From the NCBI GenBank assembly GCA_017998025.1, contig JAGODW010000050.1, forward strand, positions 1-8,315: DNA of 8,315 nt, read 5' to 3'. The position numbers and the translations under genes were made by a program. Positions 1 through 8,314 of this stretch are shown piece by piece. Under the pieces are notes generated by a model, which worked only from the letters and a program-made list of their open reading frames with translations, was not told where the DNA came from and made no database searches. Numbering within the stretch: position 1 is the first letter of the stretch; the number at the start of each line of letters is the position of its first letter. The stretch comes from Spirochaetales bacterium (GTDB lineage: Bacteria; Spirochaetota; Spirochaetia; DTKZ01).

Positions 1-1
1 G

Positions 2-580
2 ATGGACCTGGCGAACAAACACCAGGGATTAGTAGTAGGGACAGGGGATCTATCCGAGCTGGCCCTGGGCTGGTGTACCTACAATGGAGACCACATGTCC
101 ATGTACGGGGTAAACGGAGGCATTCCCAAGACTCTCGTACGGTACCTGGTGGAATGGGTGGCAGATCACCTTTCCACTGGAGCTGCCCGGGAAGTGCTTC
201 ATCGAATCATCGATACTCCTATAACTCCGGAATTGCTCCCTCCGGATGCAGAAGGAAAGATCCGCCAGAAGACGGAGGATATCCTGGGCCCTTACGAGCT
301 CCACGACTTTTTCCTCTACCATTTCATCCGGTACGGGGCGCCTCCAGAAAAGATTCTTTTCCTGGCTGGTCGAGCCTTTCAGGGCCGGTACGATGAACCA
401 ACGATTCGGCGGGGATTGAAGGTATTCCTCGAGAGATTTTTCCGTCAGCAGTACAAGCGTTCCTGCATCCCGGATGGACCAAAGGTGGGGACGATCAGCC
501 TTTCTCCCCGGGGAGATTGGAGAATGCCAAGTGATGTTTCTGCAGCAGCCTGGCTGGCTCGCGTGGAAAAGGATCATTAA
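2..580 (+). CDS. nadE: Glutamine-dependent NAD+ synthetase, C-terminal part (5' end outside window)
   Basis: This is the last 192 residues of the cytoplasmic enzyme that makes NAD+ from nicotinic acid adenine dinucleotide, ATP and glutamine-derived ammonia. Visible are the synthetase-domain motif [12 protein letters not shown] (fragment residues 13-24), then [17 protein letters not shown] (29-45), the block [11 protein letters not shown] (152-162) and [11 protein letters not shown] (168-178). All of these match, from memory, the C-terminal half of the long two-domain form typified by the Mycobacterium tuberculosis enzyme. That form also has an N-terminal nitrilase-type glutaminase domain, which here would lie left of the window. 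The ATG at position 2 is an internal Met of the synthetase core, not a start, because conserved sequence in the family continues upstream of it. The gene ends with TAA and converges on the aconitase gene. Identification is firm; the presence of the glutaminase domain is inferred. Confidence 0.93.
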   Translation: MDLANKHQGLVVGTGDLSELALGWCTYNGDHMSMYGVNGGIPKTLVRYLVEWVADHLSTGAAREVLHRIIDTPITPELLPPDAEGKIRQKTEDILGPYELHDFFLYHFIRYGAPPEKILFLAGRAFQGRYDEPTIRRGLKVFLERFFRQQYKRSCIPDGPKVGTISLSPRGDWRMPSDVSAAAWLARVEKDH

Positions 581-621
581 AAGAGACCGCGAGAAATCCC
601 AGATGTTTTTTCATCCCGCAG
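577..621 (-). terminator. Possible weak intrinsic terminator for the aconitase gene
   Basis: About 21 nt after the aconitase stop codon, the minus strand can form an 8-bp stem, CTGCGGGA (621-614) with TCTCGCGG (594-587), containing two G-U pairs. The loop is about 19 nt, and the tail TCTCTTTTAA follows. On the plus strand the same arms carry two mismatches, so it would serve nadE poorly. The large loop and imperfect U-tract keep confidence low. Confidence 0.3.
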
Positions 622-641
622 TTCTTCCGTCCTGTGATCTT

Positions 642-3350
642 TTATTCGAACATCAATTTTCTGAGCACCGCGGGGAGGATTCCTCCGTTCCGATAGTATT
701 CAACCTCTACCGAACCGTCGATCCTGCAAAGGACAGGGAACCGCTTTTCTAATCCCTCGGGGGAAACCGCCCTTACTATCAGTTCTTCACCGGGCCGAAT
801 CCCCTCATGGATGGGGATATGGAAAATCTCGTTCCCCTTCAGGCCCAGGGTTTCCCGATTTTGACCCGGAAGGAACTGGAGAGGAAGGACTCCCATTCCA
901 ACCAGGTTGCTCCGATGTATCCGCTCGAAAGACTCAGCAATAACAGCACGAACCCCTAACAGCATGACACCCTTCGCAGCCCAGTCCCGGCTGGACCCCA
1001 TTCCATAATCTTTTCCTGCAATTACGAGGGTTGGGATCCCTTCTTTCTTATAACGTTCCGCTGCTGTGTAGAGGTCGATACGTTCTCCTGTGGGAAAATA
1101 GAGGGTAACACTCCCCTCACTGTCCGGGACCAATAGATTCCGGAAACGGATATTGGCGAATGTCCCCCGGGTCATAATCCTATCGTTTCCTCGCCTTGCT
1201 CCGTAGGAGTTGAAGTCTTTCGGGCTAACTCCCAGTTCCTGAAGATAGCGGCCTGCAGGGCTTGTCGGGGCAATAGAGCCGGCCGGACTGATGTGGTCCG
1301 TTGTGATGCTGTCTCCGGCAAGCACCAGGACCCGGGCATTATGGATAGGCTGGATCGGCTTCGGCCGGGGAGAAAGGTCCTGGAAAAAGGGAGGTTCCTG
1401 GATATAGGTACTCTGTGGATCCCATTCGTAGAGGGTTCCTCCCCGAAGAGGAATTCGGTTCCACTCCGGATTGGATGTTTCGATTCCCTTATACACAGTG
1501 GAGAACTCTTCCTGTGCCTTGTTCGTCAAAGCGGCGATTTTATCGCGGGAAGGCCAGAGATCCCGGAGGTACACAGGCTTTCCCTTTGTATCGTATGCAA
1601 CAGGTTCTGCTTCCCAATCTATATCGAGAGTCCCGGATAGGGCATAGGCAACTACCAGGGGAGGGGAGGCAAGGAAGTTGGCCTTTGTCAGGGGGTGTAC
1701 CCGGCCTTCAAAGTTGCGATTCCCTGAAAGAACCGCTGCTACGACAAGGCCCGCTTCTGATATACCGTTGGCAACCTCCGGGGGTAGAGGGCCTGAGTTT
1801 CCGATGCAGGTGGCGCATCCATAGCCGACGACATGGAATCCAAGTTGTTCCAGATAGGGAAGAAGGCCTGTGGCTTTCAGGTACCGGGTTACGATCCGTG
1901 AACCGGGAGCGAGACTGGTTTTTACCCAGGGCTTTGGCTGAATCCCTTTTTCAACGGCCCGTTTTGCCAGGAGCCCCGCAGCAATCATGACAGAAGGATT
2001 GCTCGTGTTGGTACAACTGGTGATAGAAGCAATTACCACCGCTCCGTGGGACAGTGAGCTCACTCCTTTTCCCGGGATGGATATCTCTGCCTTCCGGGAT
2101 AGATCCGGTTCCTGTAGGCCATACCCTCGTTTTTCCAGCGGACGGGTTAAGGCCTCCTTCCATTCTTTTTTAGCCAGACAAAGGGGGATCCTATCCTGGG
2201 GCCGCCTGGGCCCTGCCAGAGAAGGTTCGACAGAAGAAAGATCCAGTTCCAGAATCCGCCTATACTCAGGATCTGCCGCATCCCGGGTATGGAATAGACC
2301 TTGAAGTCGAAGGTAGGTTTCTGCAAGCTCTATCGTCTCCGCAGGTCTTTCGGTTACCCGTAGGTACTGGATAGAGTTTTCATCCGGGGGAAAGAACCCC
2401 ATCGTAGCACCATACTCAGGAGCCATGTTGGCCAGGGTCGCCCGATCGGGAACAGAAAGAGATGCAGCACCCGGGCCGATGAACTCTACAAACTTATTTA
2501 CCACTCCTTCAGTCCGGAGCATCTGAGTAAGGGTTAGAACGAGATCCGTGGCAGTAACCCCGTTTTTTAGCTTTCCTGTAAGGCGGACAGCGATCACTTC
2601 GGGTGCAAGCATGTAGAGGGGTTGCCCCAGCATATTGGCTTCTGCCTCGATGCCTCCTACACCCCATCCCAGAACCCCCAGACCATTGATCATCGTGGTG
2701 TGACTGTCGGTTCCTACGAGGGAGTCGGGAAACGCGAAAGGTCCGGAAGGACTCTCTGCCAGGCATACAAGGGTAGCAAGGTATTCAAGGTTTACCTGAT
2801 GGCAGATCCCCCCGCCGGGAGGGATAACGCTGAAATTACGGAAAGCCTGTTGACCCCAGCGTAGGAACTCGTACCGTTCCCGGTTACGTTGAAACTCGAT
2901 CTTCATATTCCGGTCTACCGCATCAGGAGTTCCATGGATATCCACCTGTAGAGAATGGTCGATAACGAGGTGCACGGGTATTTGAGGATTAATCTTCTCC
3001 GGATCTCCCTTAAGCCGGGCTACAGCAGATCGCATGGCAGCCAGATCCACCACACAGGGGACTCCGGTAAAATCCTGGAGGAGGACCCGGGCGGGATTGA
3101 ATGGTATTTCGATATCCTGCACTTTCTTCGGATCGTACAAGAGAAAGTTTTCTATGTTCTCACGGGTTACTTCCCTCCCGTTTTCCGATCGTAGAACGGA
3201 TTCCAGAAGAATCCGAATAGAGTAGGGAAATCGAGATACCTGTGGATACTGCTGAGCAAGACGGGAAAGGCTGAAATACGCAATCTGTTTGCCGTGAAAA
3301 GGAAAATAGGATACACAGGAGAAGGAATCTACCATATGAGACAGTGCCAT
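642..3350 (-). CDS. acnA: Aconitate hydratase (AcnA/IRP1-type aconitase)
   Basis: This cytoplasmic [4Fe-4S] enzyme interconverts citrate and isocitrate via cis-aconitate. It has 902 residues from the chosen start, close to the roughly 890 of E. coli AcnA. In order: an N-terminal block with [22 protein letters not shown] (residues 86-107), the DHSLQVD region (131-137), DSHTT (215-219), three cluster cysteines C446 (SITSCTNTS) and C512/C515 (GCATCIG), an interdomain linker around 580-660, then the swivel domain with [15 protein letters not shown] (679-693) and the GSSR active-site motif (785-788). All expected catalytic blocks are intact. An in-frame ATG at 3467 and another at 3440 would add 39 or 30 residues. 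I reject them because they lie upstream of the promoter at 3382-3410, one overlaps the neighbouring start, and the added residues do not resemble the family. The ATG at 3350 follows a GGATGG ribosome site. It is a single gene, convergent with nadE and divergent from the MFS gene. AcnD or another aconitase-family enzyme is less likely but not excluded by motifs alone. Confidence 0.95.
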   Translation of the reverse strand: MALSHMVDSFSCVSYFPFHGKQIAYFSLSRLAQQYPQVSRFPYSIRILLESVLRSENGREVTRENIENFLLYDPKKVQDIEIPFNPARVLLQDFTGVPCVVDLAAMRSAVARLKGDPEKINPQIPVHLVIDHSLQVDIHGTPDAVDRNMKIEFQRNRERYEFLRWGQQAFRNFSVIPPGGGICHQVNLEYLATLVCLAESPSGPFAFPDSLVGTDSHTTMINGLGVLGWGVGGIEAEANMLGQPLYMLAPEVIAVRLTGKLKNGVTATDLVLTLTQMLRTEGVVNKFVEFIGPGAASLSVPDRATLANMAPEYGATMGFFPPDENSIQYLRVTERPAETIELAETYLRLQGLFHTRDAADPEYRRILELDLSSVEPSLAGPRRPQDRIPLCLAKKEWKEALTRPLEKRGYGLQEPDLSRKAEISIPGKGVSSLSHGAVVIASITSCTNTSNPSVMIAAGLLAKRAVEKGIQPKPWVKTSLAPGSRIVTRYLKATGLLPYLEQLGFHVVGYGCATCIGNSGPLPPEVANGISEAGLVVAAVLSGNRNFEGRVHPLTKANFLASPPLVVAYALSGTLDIDWEAEPVAYDTKGKPVYLRDLWPSRDKIAALTNKAQEEFSTVYKGIETSNPEWNRIPLRGGTLYEWDPQSTYIQEPPFFQDLSPRPKPIQPIHNARVLVLAGDSITTDHISPAGSIAPTSPAGRYLQELGVSPKDFNSYGARRGNDRIMTRGTFANIRFRNLLVPDSEGSVTLYFPTGERIDLYTAAERYKKEGIPTLVIAGKDYGMGSSRDWAAKGVMLLGVRAVIAESFERIHRSNLVGMGVLPLQFLPGQNRETLGLKGNEIFHIPIHEGIRPGEELIVRAVSPEGLEKRFPVLCRIDGSVEVEYYRNGGILPAVLRKLMFE

Positions 3351-3353
3351 ATA

Positions 3354-3363
3354 CCCCCCATCC
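3354..3363 (-). promoter_or_regulatory. Ribosome binding site that fixes the aconitase start
   Basis: On the minus strand GGATGGGGGG precedes the ATG at 3350. Counting GGATGG as the Shine-Dalgarno core leaves a 7-nt spacer. The next in-frame ATG, at 3335, has no such purine-rich stretch before it, which supports 3350 as the start. Confidence 0.65.
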
Positions 3364-3381
3364 AGAACGAAATATTTTCCA

Positions 3382-3410
3382 AGAGTACCGGCGGGTAGGC
3401 CAGGTGTCAA
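3382..3410 (-). promoter_or_regulatory. Sigma70-type promoter for aconitase
   Basis: The minus strand has a perfect -35 hexamer TTGACA (3410-3405), a 17-nt spacer, and TACTCT (3387-3382) as the -10 hexamer. TACTCT keeps the three most conserved -10 positions (T1, A2, T6). Transcription would begin near 3375, giving a leader of about 25 nt before the ATG at 3350. The spacer holds a short near-palindrome (3386-3397) that could be an operator. Confidence 0.6.
3386..3397. promoter_or_regulatory. Short dyad in the aconitase promoter spacer, possible operator
   Basis: TACCGGCGGGTA is a 12-bp near-palindrome; five of six base-pair positions are symmetric. It lies between the -35 and -10 of the aconitase promoter, touching the -10. 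A repressor site there would block aconitase transcription and could also affect the divergent MFS gene. A 12-bp dyad can arise by chance, so this is only a candidate. Confidence 0.2.
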
Positions 3411-3427
3411 GCGAAGAAAAACCTGAT

Positions 3428-3431
3428 AGGA
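3428..3431 (+). promoter_or_regulatory. Ribosome binding site of the MFS gene
   Basis: AGGA lies 7 nt before the ATG at 3439, within TGATAGGATG. It is modest but correctly spaced. I could not find a convincing promoter for this gene in the 88-bp divergent gap. It may overlap the aconitase promoter or start within the aconitase 5' region. Confidence 0.45.
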
Positions 3432-3438
3432 TGCGCTC

Positions 3439-4650
3439 ATGGATACAGCGGATAAAAAAATACTCACTGTGGTTGCACTGGGGCATACCCTTGTTCATCT
3501 GATTGAAGGGATTCTACCTCCCCTCATACCGGTTCTTCTGCTTGTGTTTAAGACCGATTATTTCCATCTGGGCCTGGTAATGACCGTATTTTCGTATGCC
3601 TTCGGATTAGGAGCCTTCCCTGCAGGCGCGCTTGCCGATAAAGTGGGTTCGAAAAAGCTTCTTCTACTTTATCTGTTTGGAGCAGGGATCCTTTGTCTGG
3701 CTGTATTCCTGGTTCAAAGTCTCATTCCCTTTGCTGTTCTGATGGGTTTCCTGGGGATTCTGGGAAGCCTCTATCATCCTGCGGCAAATACGCTGATCAG
3801 CCTGGGGATTAAAGAACGGGGGAAGGGGTTTGGGATCAATGGGATTGCAGGAAGTCTCGGAACTTCGATCGTACCATTTCTCGCTGCCTTCCTTGCCTCT
3901 ATATGGGGATGGAGATTCCCTTTCCTGGTTTTCGGGATGGGTGTGCTTCTCCTGGGGGTATTTGCCACGTTTGTCCCGGCTCCTCAAGCTATTCCGGGGA
4001 AACCGCAGGAAAATGAGAAAGCCGGCGCAGCCTCAGCGGGCATAGTCTCGGACCCAGAACCGGCTACAGCATCGAGAAAGGCCCTGGTTCTCTTTTACCT
4101 CTCCTGTGCCCTTGCCGGAATGGGAAATCGGGGGGTATTGACCTTTCTTCCCACCTACCTGGGAAAACGGATTTCTCTAGAGTCTCTGGGTATAGACTCG
4201 GTCCGATTGGGAGGAATTTTTGCCACTTTAACTCTTATAGCAGGAGCCGCTGGGCAGTATATTGCCGGAACTCTTGTGGATCGGCACCGTCCTCAGAAGC
4301 TGTACATCCTTGCCCTGGCAATTTCTACCGGAAGCATCCTCCTCATGGGAGTATCGAGGGGAATACTCCTATTTCTGGGAGCGGTGGGGTTTGGATTTTT
4401 CAGTTTTTCCTATCAGCCGATGCAGAATACCCTTGTATCAAAACTGTTGCCCAGGCATCGTCGGGGCATGGGGTACGGATTCATGTTTTTTATGACGTTT
4501 GGAATCGGATCCCTCGCAGCAGCCTTCTCAGGATGGCTGGCAGACCGGTTTGGGCTGAACTCGGTGTTTCTTGCTATGAGCGTTTGTTATGCAGGGGCCT
4601 GTCTTACGATGTATGGGATGGAGCGGTATACACTGGCAGCGTCACGATGA
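3439..4650 (+). CDS. MFS transporter, fosmidomycin-resistance (Fsr)-like efflux protein
   Basis: This is a 403-residue inner-membrane protein of the major facilitator superfamily with about 12 hydrophobic segments in two six-helix halves. The halves are separated by a polar, Ala/Glu/Pro-rich cytoplasmic loop at roughly residues 181-213. The family signature motif A between helices 2 and 3 is clear: [11 protein letters not shown] (63-73). A related loop, [11 protein letters not shown] (277-287), occurs in the second half. The first helix ([17 protein letters not shown]) and [12 protein letters not shown] (110-121) recall Fsr-type drug exporters, which carry a similar YHP segment. The Fsr-like assignment is from memory and the substrate cannot be read from sequence; efflux of a small molecule by proton antiport is the default inference. 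Length is normal. The start at 3439 has an AGGA site. The gene diverges from aconitase, and its last 47 bp overlap the 3' end of the histidine kinase gene on the other strand. Confidence 0.88.
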   Translation: MDTADKKILTVVALGHTLVHLIEGILPPLIPVLLLVFKTDYFHLGLVMTVFSYAFGLGAFPAGALADKVGSKKLLLLYLFGAGILCLAVFLVQSLIPFAVLMGFLGILGSLYHPAANTLISLGIKERGKGFGINGIAGSLGTSIVPFLAAFLASIWGWRFPFLVFGMGVLLLGVFATFVPAPQAIPGKPQENEKAGAASAGIVSDPEPATASRKALVLFYLSCALAGMGNRGVLTFLPTYLGKRISLESLGIDSVRLGGIFATLTLIAGAAGQYIAGTLVDRHRPQKLYILALAISTGSILLMGVSRGILLFLGAVGFGFFSFSYQPMQNTLVSKLLPRHRRGMGYGFMFFMTFGIGSLAAAFSGWLADRFGLNSVFLAMSVCYAGACLTMYGMERYTLAASR

Positions 4651-7201
4651 ATCGAGTATACCCCGGCCGGCTTTCAAAGCGGAGGGTGCCGCTATGCTCC
4701 CGTATGATGTTCCGACAGATGTTGAGGCCTATTCCTGTCCCTTCTTCCTGGGATTTGGTTGTGAAGAAAGGCTCAAAAATATAGGGCTGGATATCTTCCG
4801 GTATGCCGGGGCCGTTATCTATAATACAGACCTGTACCTTGTCTCCTTCCTGAAGGGTCTCCAGAACCAGCTCGCCCTGGTAGTTCATGGACTGGAGGGC
4901 ATTGGTGATTAAATTCAACCAGACCTGTGTAAGCTGTTCCGAGGAGCCGAGGGCTTGAACCCCGCTGTACCGCCGAATTACCCGAACTCCCTCCTTTATC
5001 CGATTATGCAACAGTACCAGCACTGTTTCCAGATCCTGCTCCACTTCTACCCGGGTATACCCCGGGACTTTTCCCTGCTGCATGTACCTCCGCAGGGCAG
5101 CCACTACTCTGGATGCCTTTTCTGCAGCGATGTCAATAACTGAAGCGGAATGATAGAGACGGATGATCCGTACTACATGGTGGAGTAGTTCCAGCTGTTT
5201 CGGATCTTTTAAGGCAGGAAGGATCTCGTCAACTTTTTCTGTAAAACTAAGATCCAGAAGCAGTTCCGCTGTATCTCTGGGATCTGGAAATCCTTCTTCC
5301 TCAAGGCGCTTCCGCAGCGCGTATTTTTTCTCTTCAGAAAGGATAGAGTTACCGGAATGGGAAGAGAAAGCGGCCTTTGCAATGTTGCGATAGAGATTTT
5401 TCTCTGTACTCTCTAGAGAGCAGTAGAAATCCATCTCTTCTTCCAGGAGTGTTTTTAAAAGCTCAATTAAAGACCGGGTAGAGGAGAGGATCGCTCCCAG
5501 GGGAGTATTCAGTTCATGGGCGATGCTGGCGGCAAGTTTACCCAGAGCGGATAATTTCTCCGCCTGTACCAGCATTTCCTGGGTTCGAGAAAGATTATCG
5601 AAAGTTTGCTGTAGTTCCTGGTTTGTTTTTATAAGATCCTGAGTGCGTTCTTCTACCCGGCGTTCCAGTTCCTCATTGAGCCTACGGATTTCTTCCTCTA
5701 TCTGCTTTTGCCGGGTTATATCCTCGTAGGTTCCCAGTACTCCAATGACCTCTCCCTCTGCATTTCGGAGCGGGACTTTGTTGGTTAAATGCCAGTAGAC
5801 CTGGTTGTTCGGAAAAATTTGTCTATGCTCCAGCCCTAATTTCGGAGTTCCCGAAAGAATTACTTCCCTATCTTCCTCGTGGTACAGGTCCGCCTCGTCT
5901 TTCCATACCAGATCATAATCACTCAATCCTACAAGCTCTTCCGCTGTTTCTTTTCCTGCATCCCGGGCAAAAAGCGTATTGCAGCCCATAAATCGAAGGC
6001 TCCTATCTTTCCAGAATACCCGGACAGGAATCGTATCCAGAATAATACGGTTAAGAACAAGAGCCTCGGCGAGCTGTTTTTCTCGTTTCTTTACCGCTTT
6101 CTGCATGGCCTGGATGGAAGAGCGTAGGGTTTCCATCTCTAGAAATTTTTGAGGAGGGATAGGAAGATCATAATTCCCCGCCGAAATAGCAGAAAAACTT
6201 TCGAGGAATGGCTGAATTTCTTTCTGGAGGTCGTGGGCTGACCGTTGAACGGTTAATAGAACAAGTAAAGAAAAAAACAATAAGAAAAGGAGTCCTCCTT
6301 CGGTGAGGGCATAGAGGGGAAGCCGGGTCTTTTCTTCTCGCTGGACGATCCCCACTACCCAGCCGTTTTCCTGCACCGGCTGGGTGGTAATAACCACTTT
6401 CTCCTTTCCAAAGAGGGGAGCATTCCCAAGAAAAAGGGAGGGTCGGCCTTCCTGGAGTGACTCCCGAACTGCAGGAATGCTACGTACATTTTCCCTCCGG
6501 GCTACGAAGCGGGGTTCTGTATGTAAAATTAAATTCCCCTGAGTATCACAGGTAAAATAGGAGAAAAACTCCACATCAAAAAATCGAGGTGCAGAAAAAG
6601 CAAGGAGAAATACCTGAGGATCTACCCAGGCCAGGAGAAAATCTTCTCCTGCATCTACCCCCAGGGCAAATACAGGCATGGGAAAAAAAGGATTTATGCT
6701 GATTTTAGACCAGAGGGGTAGCTCAGGAGAGACCGTGTTTAAGAAGGATTCAAAACGGGCTTCTGTTTTATTTAAAGGATAAATATCTAATCGGGAACAA
6801 TCGTATCCCACAACATGGGAATTCATCGGAACGGTTCCTTTTACCGTTCCTGTTTCCCTGTCCAGAATCCAGAGAGAACGGAAGGCAGGCTGACTACTTA
6901 TTAAAGCATCGCCAAAGGCTTGAAATTGTTTGTCTCCTGGCTCAGAAAAATTTCCGGATCCCCAGTAGCGGGAAGCAGTTTGTACTGCAACCTTAAGGGT
7001 TCCCATACGTGCCCCCATCTCTTCTGCCAGCATCCTTGTTGCAGCACGTTGACTCCGGATGAATTGGGACTGTACGAAAGAATTCAGGAGAAATACAGCC
7101 AGTAAAGTCACAGCTCCAAAAAAAATAACGGAAAAAACAGCTGTTCTAAAAATAAAATGGTGAACGATTCCGATAGGCTTCTCTCTACTTTTTGTTTTCA
7201 T
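4604..7201 (-). CDS. Membrane sensor histidine kinase (Cache-like sensor, HAMP-like linker, PAS, HisKA with helical insert, HATPase)
   Basis: This 865-residue two-component sensor autophosphorylates on His and passes phosphate to a response regulator not seen here. In order: TM1 (about 18-43), a periplasmic region of some 255 residues that looks like a double-Cache domain (about 44-298), TM2 (302-319), a HAMP-like linker (320-375), a PAS domain (about 378-497) and a coiled coil (498-550). The HisKA H-box SIAHELNTPLGAI follows, with phospho-acceptor H562. About 110 extra, mostly helical residues (about 580-690) then separate it from the second dimerisation helix (IAAEKASRVVAALRRYMQQ). The ATPase domain has the N-box N763/N767, G1 box DNGPGI (795-800) and G2 box GTGIGL (821-826), all intact. 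No receiver domain is fused. The start at 7201 has AGGG 7 nt upstream and follows the binding-protein gene by 15 bp, implying one operon. The signal sensed is unknown; the Cache call is by pattern, not a search. Confidence 0.92.
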   Translation of the reverse strand: MKTKSREKPIGIVHHFIFRTAVFSVIFFGAVTLLAVFLLNSFVQSQFIRSQRAATRMLAEEMGARMGTLKVAVQTASRYWGSGNFSEPGDKQFQAFGDALISSQPAFRSLWILDRETGTVKGTVPMNSHVVGYDCSRLDIYPLNKTEARFESFLNTVSPELPLWSKISINPFFPMPVFALGVDAGEDFLLAWVDPQVFLLAFSAPRFFDVEFFSYFTCDTQGNLILHTEPRFVARRENVRSIPAVRESLQEGRPSLFLGNAPLFGKEKVVITTQPVQENGWVVGIVQREEKTRLPLYALTEGGLLFLLFFSLLVLLTVQRSAHDLQKEIQPFLESFSAISAGNYDLPIPPQKFLEMETLRSSIQAMQKAVKKREKQLAEALVLNRIILDTIPVRVFWKDRSLRFMGCNTLFARDAGKETAEELVGLSDYDLVWKDEADLYHEEDREVILSGTPKLGLEHRQIFPNNQVYWHLTNKVPLRNAEGEVIGVLGTYEDITRQKQIEEEIRRLNEELERRVEERTQDLIKTNQELQQTFDNLSRTQEMLVQAEKLSALGKLAASIAHELNTPLGAILSSTRSLIELLKTLLEEEMDFYCSLESTEKNLYRNIAKAAFSSHSGNSILSEEKKYALRKRLEEEGFPDPRDTAELLLDLSFTEKVDEILPALKDPKQLELLHHVVRIIRLYHSASVIDIAAEKASRVVAALRRYMQQGKVPGYTRVEVEQDLETVLVLLHNRIKEGVRVIRRYSGVQALGSSEQLTQVWLNLITNALQSMNYQGELVLETLQEGDKVQVCIIDNGPGIPEDIQPYIFEPFFTTKSQEEGTGIGLNICRNIIREHSGTLRFESRPGYTRFIVTLPVYTAPSHTS

Positions 7202-7208
7202 ACGAGGA

Positions 7209-7212
7209 CCCT
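7209..7212 (-). promoter_or_regulatory. Ribosome binding site of the histidine kinase gene
   Basis: On the minus strand AGGG sits 7 nt before the ATG at 7201, inside the 15-bp gap that follows the TAA of the binding-protein gene. There is no room for a separate promoter in this gap, which supports co-transcription with the upstream gene. Confidence 0.55.
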
Positions 7213-7216
7213 GATC

Positions 7217-8314
7217 TTACAATTCCGGCTCTTGCTCGGAAATCACGATGAATTTTGCTTCACGGATCGTCTGGATAAAAACGGGACGGTGAGCATCCCC
7301 TGTTTCATCAAATTGAATTTTCCGTTGGACACCCTGGATCTCTTTTACCCTTTTTAGGGCTTCCTTCAAGAGTTCTCCCTTTTTCCGGAGAGTGAGCGCT
7401 GCTTTGAGGTAGTGAACCGCCTCATACGCATGAGCGGCTCCGAAAGAGGGAGTGCGACCGAAATTCTCCTGGAACCGTTCTTTAAACGCAAGGAATGCCG
7501 GCGAATCATCCATGAAATTGTAGGACTGGGCCATGATGGCACCTTCTACTGCTTTTCCCCCATAGGATATGAGGTCAGAGCTGCTGGCCCATCCAGATAC
7601 TGCCAGAATGCCTCCTGGGATTCGCTGTTTAAAGGCCTGCGCGAGTCCAGCCGTATCGATAGAGCCGGCAACTCCACATAATCCTTTTGCCCGGGGATTG
7701 TTAAGCAGGGCTGCGGTTACTGTTTCGTGATAGAGAGCCAGGGGAGTGGTTTGCAGAGGAACCGCATCTGCTACCCGGCCTCCTTTTGCTTCATACCGTT
7801 GCCGGAAGGCTTTGTACCAGGCTTCCGCATAAGCGGCATTTCCAGTGTCGTAGACGGCGATAAAATCAACCCCACCATAAACCTGAGCTATATAGTCTGC
7901 CACTGCCCGGGCTTCCGATACAGACGAGTTCACCACCCGAAAGAGTGGATCATCCTTCCCATCGAAGATAGGGGAGGAAATGGAGGCGCCGATGAGTACC
8001 ATCCCGTTCTCCTGGAGAATAGGAAGAACTGCCTGAGCCAGGGCACTGGTGGTGTATCCCATCACTACTTCGATTCCCATTTGGGCAAATTCCTGGGTAT
8101 GGACCCGGGCACGATTCAAATCTCCCGCATCATCCCGCACAATGAGATCAAATCGAAAAGGTCCTTTTTCTTTATTTATTTCTTCTATGGCAAGTAAGGT
8201 GCCTTCGTACACGTCTTTGCCCAGACTGGCACCCCGGCCAGTAAGGGATGTAGAGAACCCTACTCGAATAGATTCCGACTTCTGGCAGGCTGCGAATAGT
8301 AAGGGAAAAAGAAT
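7217..8314 (-). CDS. ABC-type branched-chain amino acid (LivJ-like) substrate-binding lipoprotein, start just outside window
   Basis: This is a periplasmic solute-binding protein of the Leu/Ile/Val-type (Peripla_BP_6-like) family, with 365 residues visible. The reading frame stays open to the right edge and begins ILFPLLFAACQKSES, the end of a lipoprotein signal peptide whose predicted lipidated Cys is visible residue 10. Only the Met and a few residues should be missing. A GTG at 8212 could be taken as a start, but it would remove the signal peptide and first strand (IRVGFSTSLTGRGASLGKD), so I reject it. Family features include that N-terminal strand and loop, GASISS (109-114) before DPLFRVVNSS, and FGAAHAYEAV (291-300). 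The ligand is probably a small molecule such as an amino acid but cannot be specified. No permease or ATPase gene follows; instead the sensor kinase starts 15 bp downstream. A role in presenting ligand to the kinase is an inference; a normal transport role with partners off-window is the alternative. Confidence 0.9.
   Translation of the reverse strand: MLFPLLFAACQKSESIRVGFSTSLTGRGASLGKDVYEGTLLAIEEINKEKGPFRFDLIVRDDAGDLNRARVHTQEFAQMGIEVVMGYTTSALAQAVLPILQENGMVLIGASISSPIFDGKDDPLFRVVNSSVSEARAVADYIAQVYGGVDFIAVYDTGNAAYAEAWYKAFRQRYEAKGGRVADAVPLQTTPLALYHETVTAALLNNPRAKGLCGVAGSIDTAGLAQAFKQRIPGGILAVSGWASSSDLISYGGKAVEGAIMAQSYNFMDDSPAFLAFKERFQENFGRTPSFGAAHAYEAVHYLKAALTLRKKGELLKEALKRVKEIQGVQRKIQFDETGDAHRPVFIQTIREAKFIVISEQEPEL

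Noticed and set aside
50..577. Minus-strand open frame of 175 codons opposite nadE
   Set aside because: Antisense to highly conserved NAD+ synthetase motifs; the product resembles no family I know.
601..615. GATG-TTTTTT-CATC inverted repeat in the nadE-acnA gap
   Set aside because: Only four base pairs with the T-run in the loop rather than after the stem; not a terminator on its own.
568..643. Nine-base arms AAAGGATCA and TGATCTTTT flanking the nadE-acnA gap
   Set aside because: They could pair (with one G-U), but the loop would be about 58 nt, too long for a normal terminator, and there is no sign of a repeat element.
1415..1990. Plus-strand open frame of 191 codons within the aconitase gene
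   Set aside because: It lies wholly opposite conserved aconitase sequence, has biased Pro/Arg/Gly-rich composition and no recognisable domain; it is a shadow frame.
3351..3467. Longer aconitase reading frame starting at ATG 3467 or 3440
   Set aside because: The added residues do not match the family's N-terminus, they extend through the promoter and, from 3467, into the divergent MFS coding sequence, and the start at 3350 has a good ribosome site and gives normal length.
7727..8197. Plus-strand open frame of 156 codons opposite the binding-protein gene
   Set aside because: The opposite strand encodes a clear substrate-binding protein; the translated product has no coherent features.
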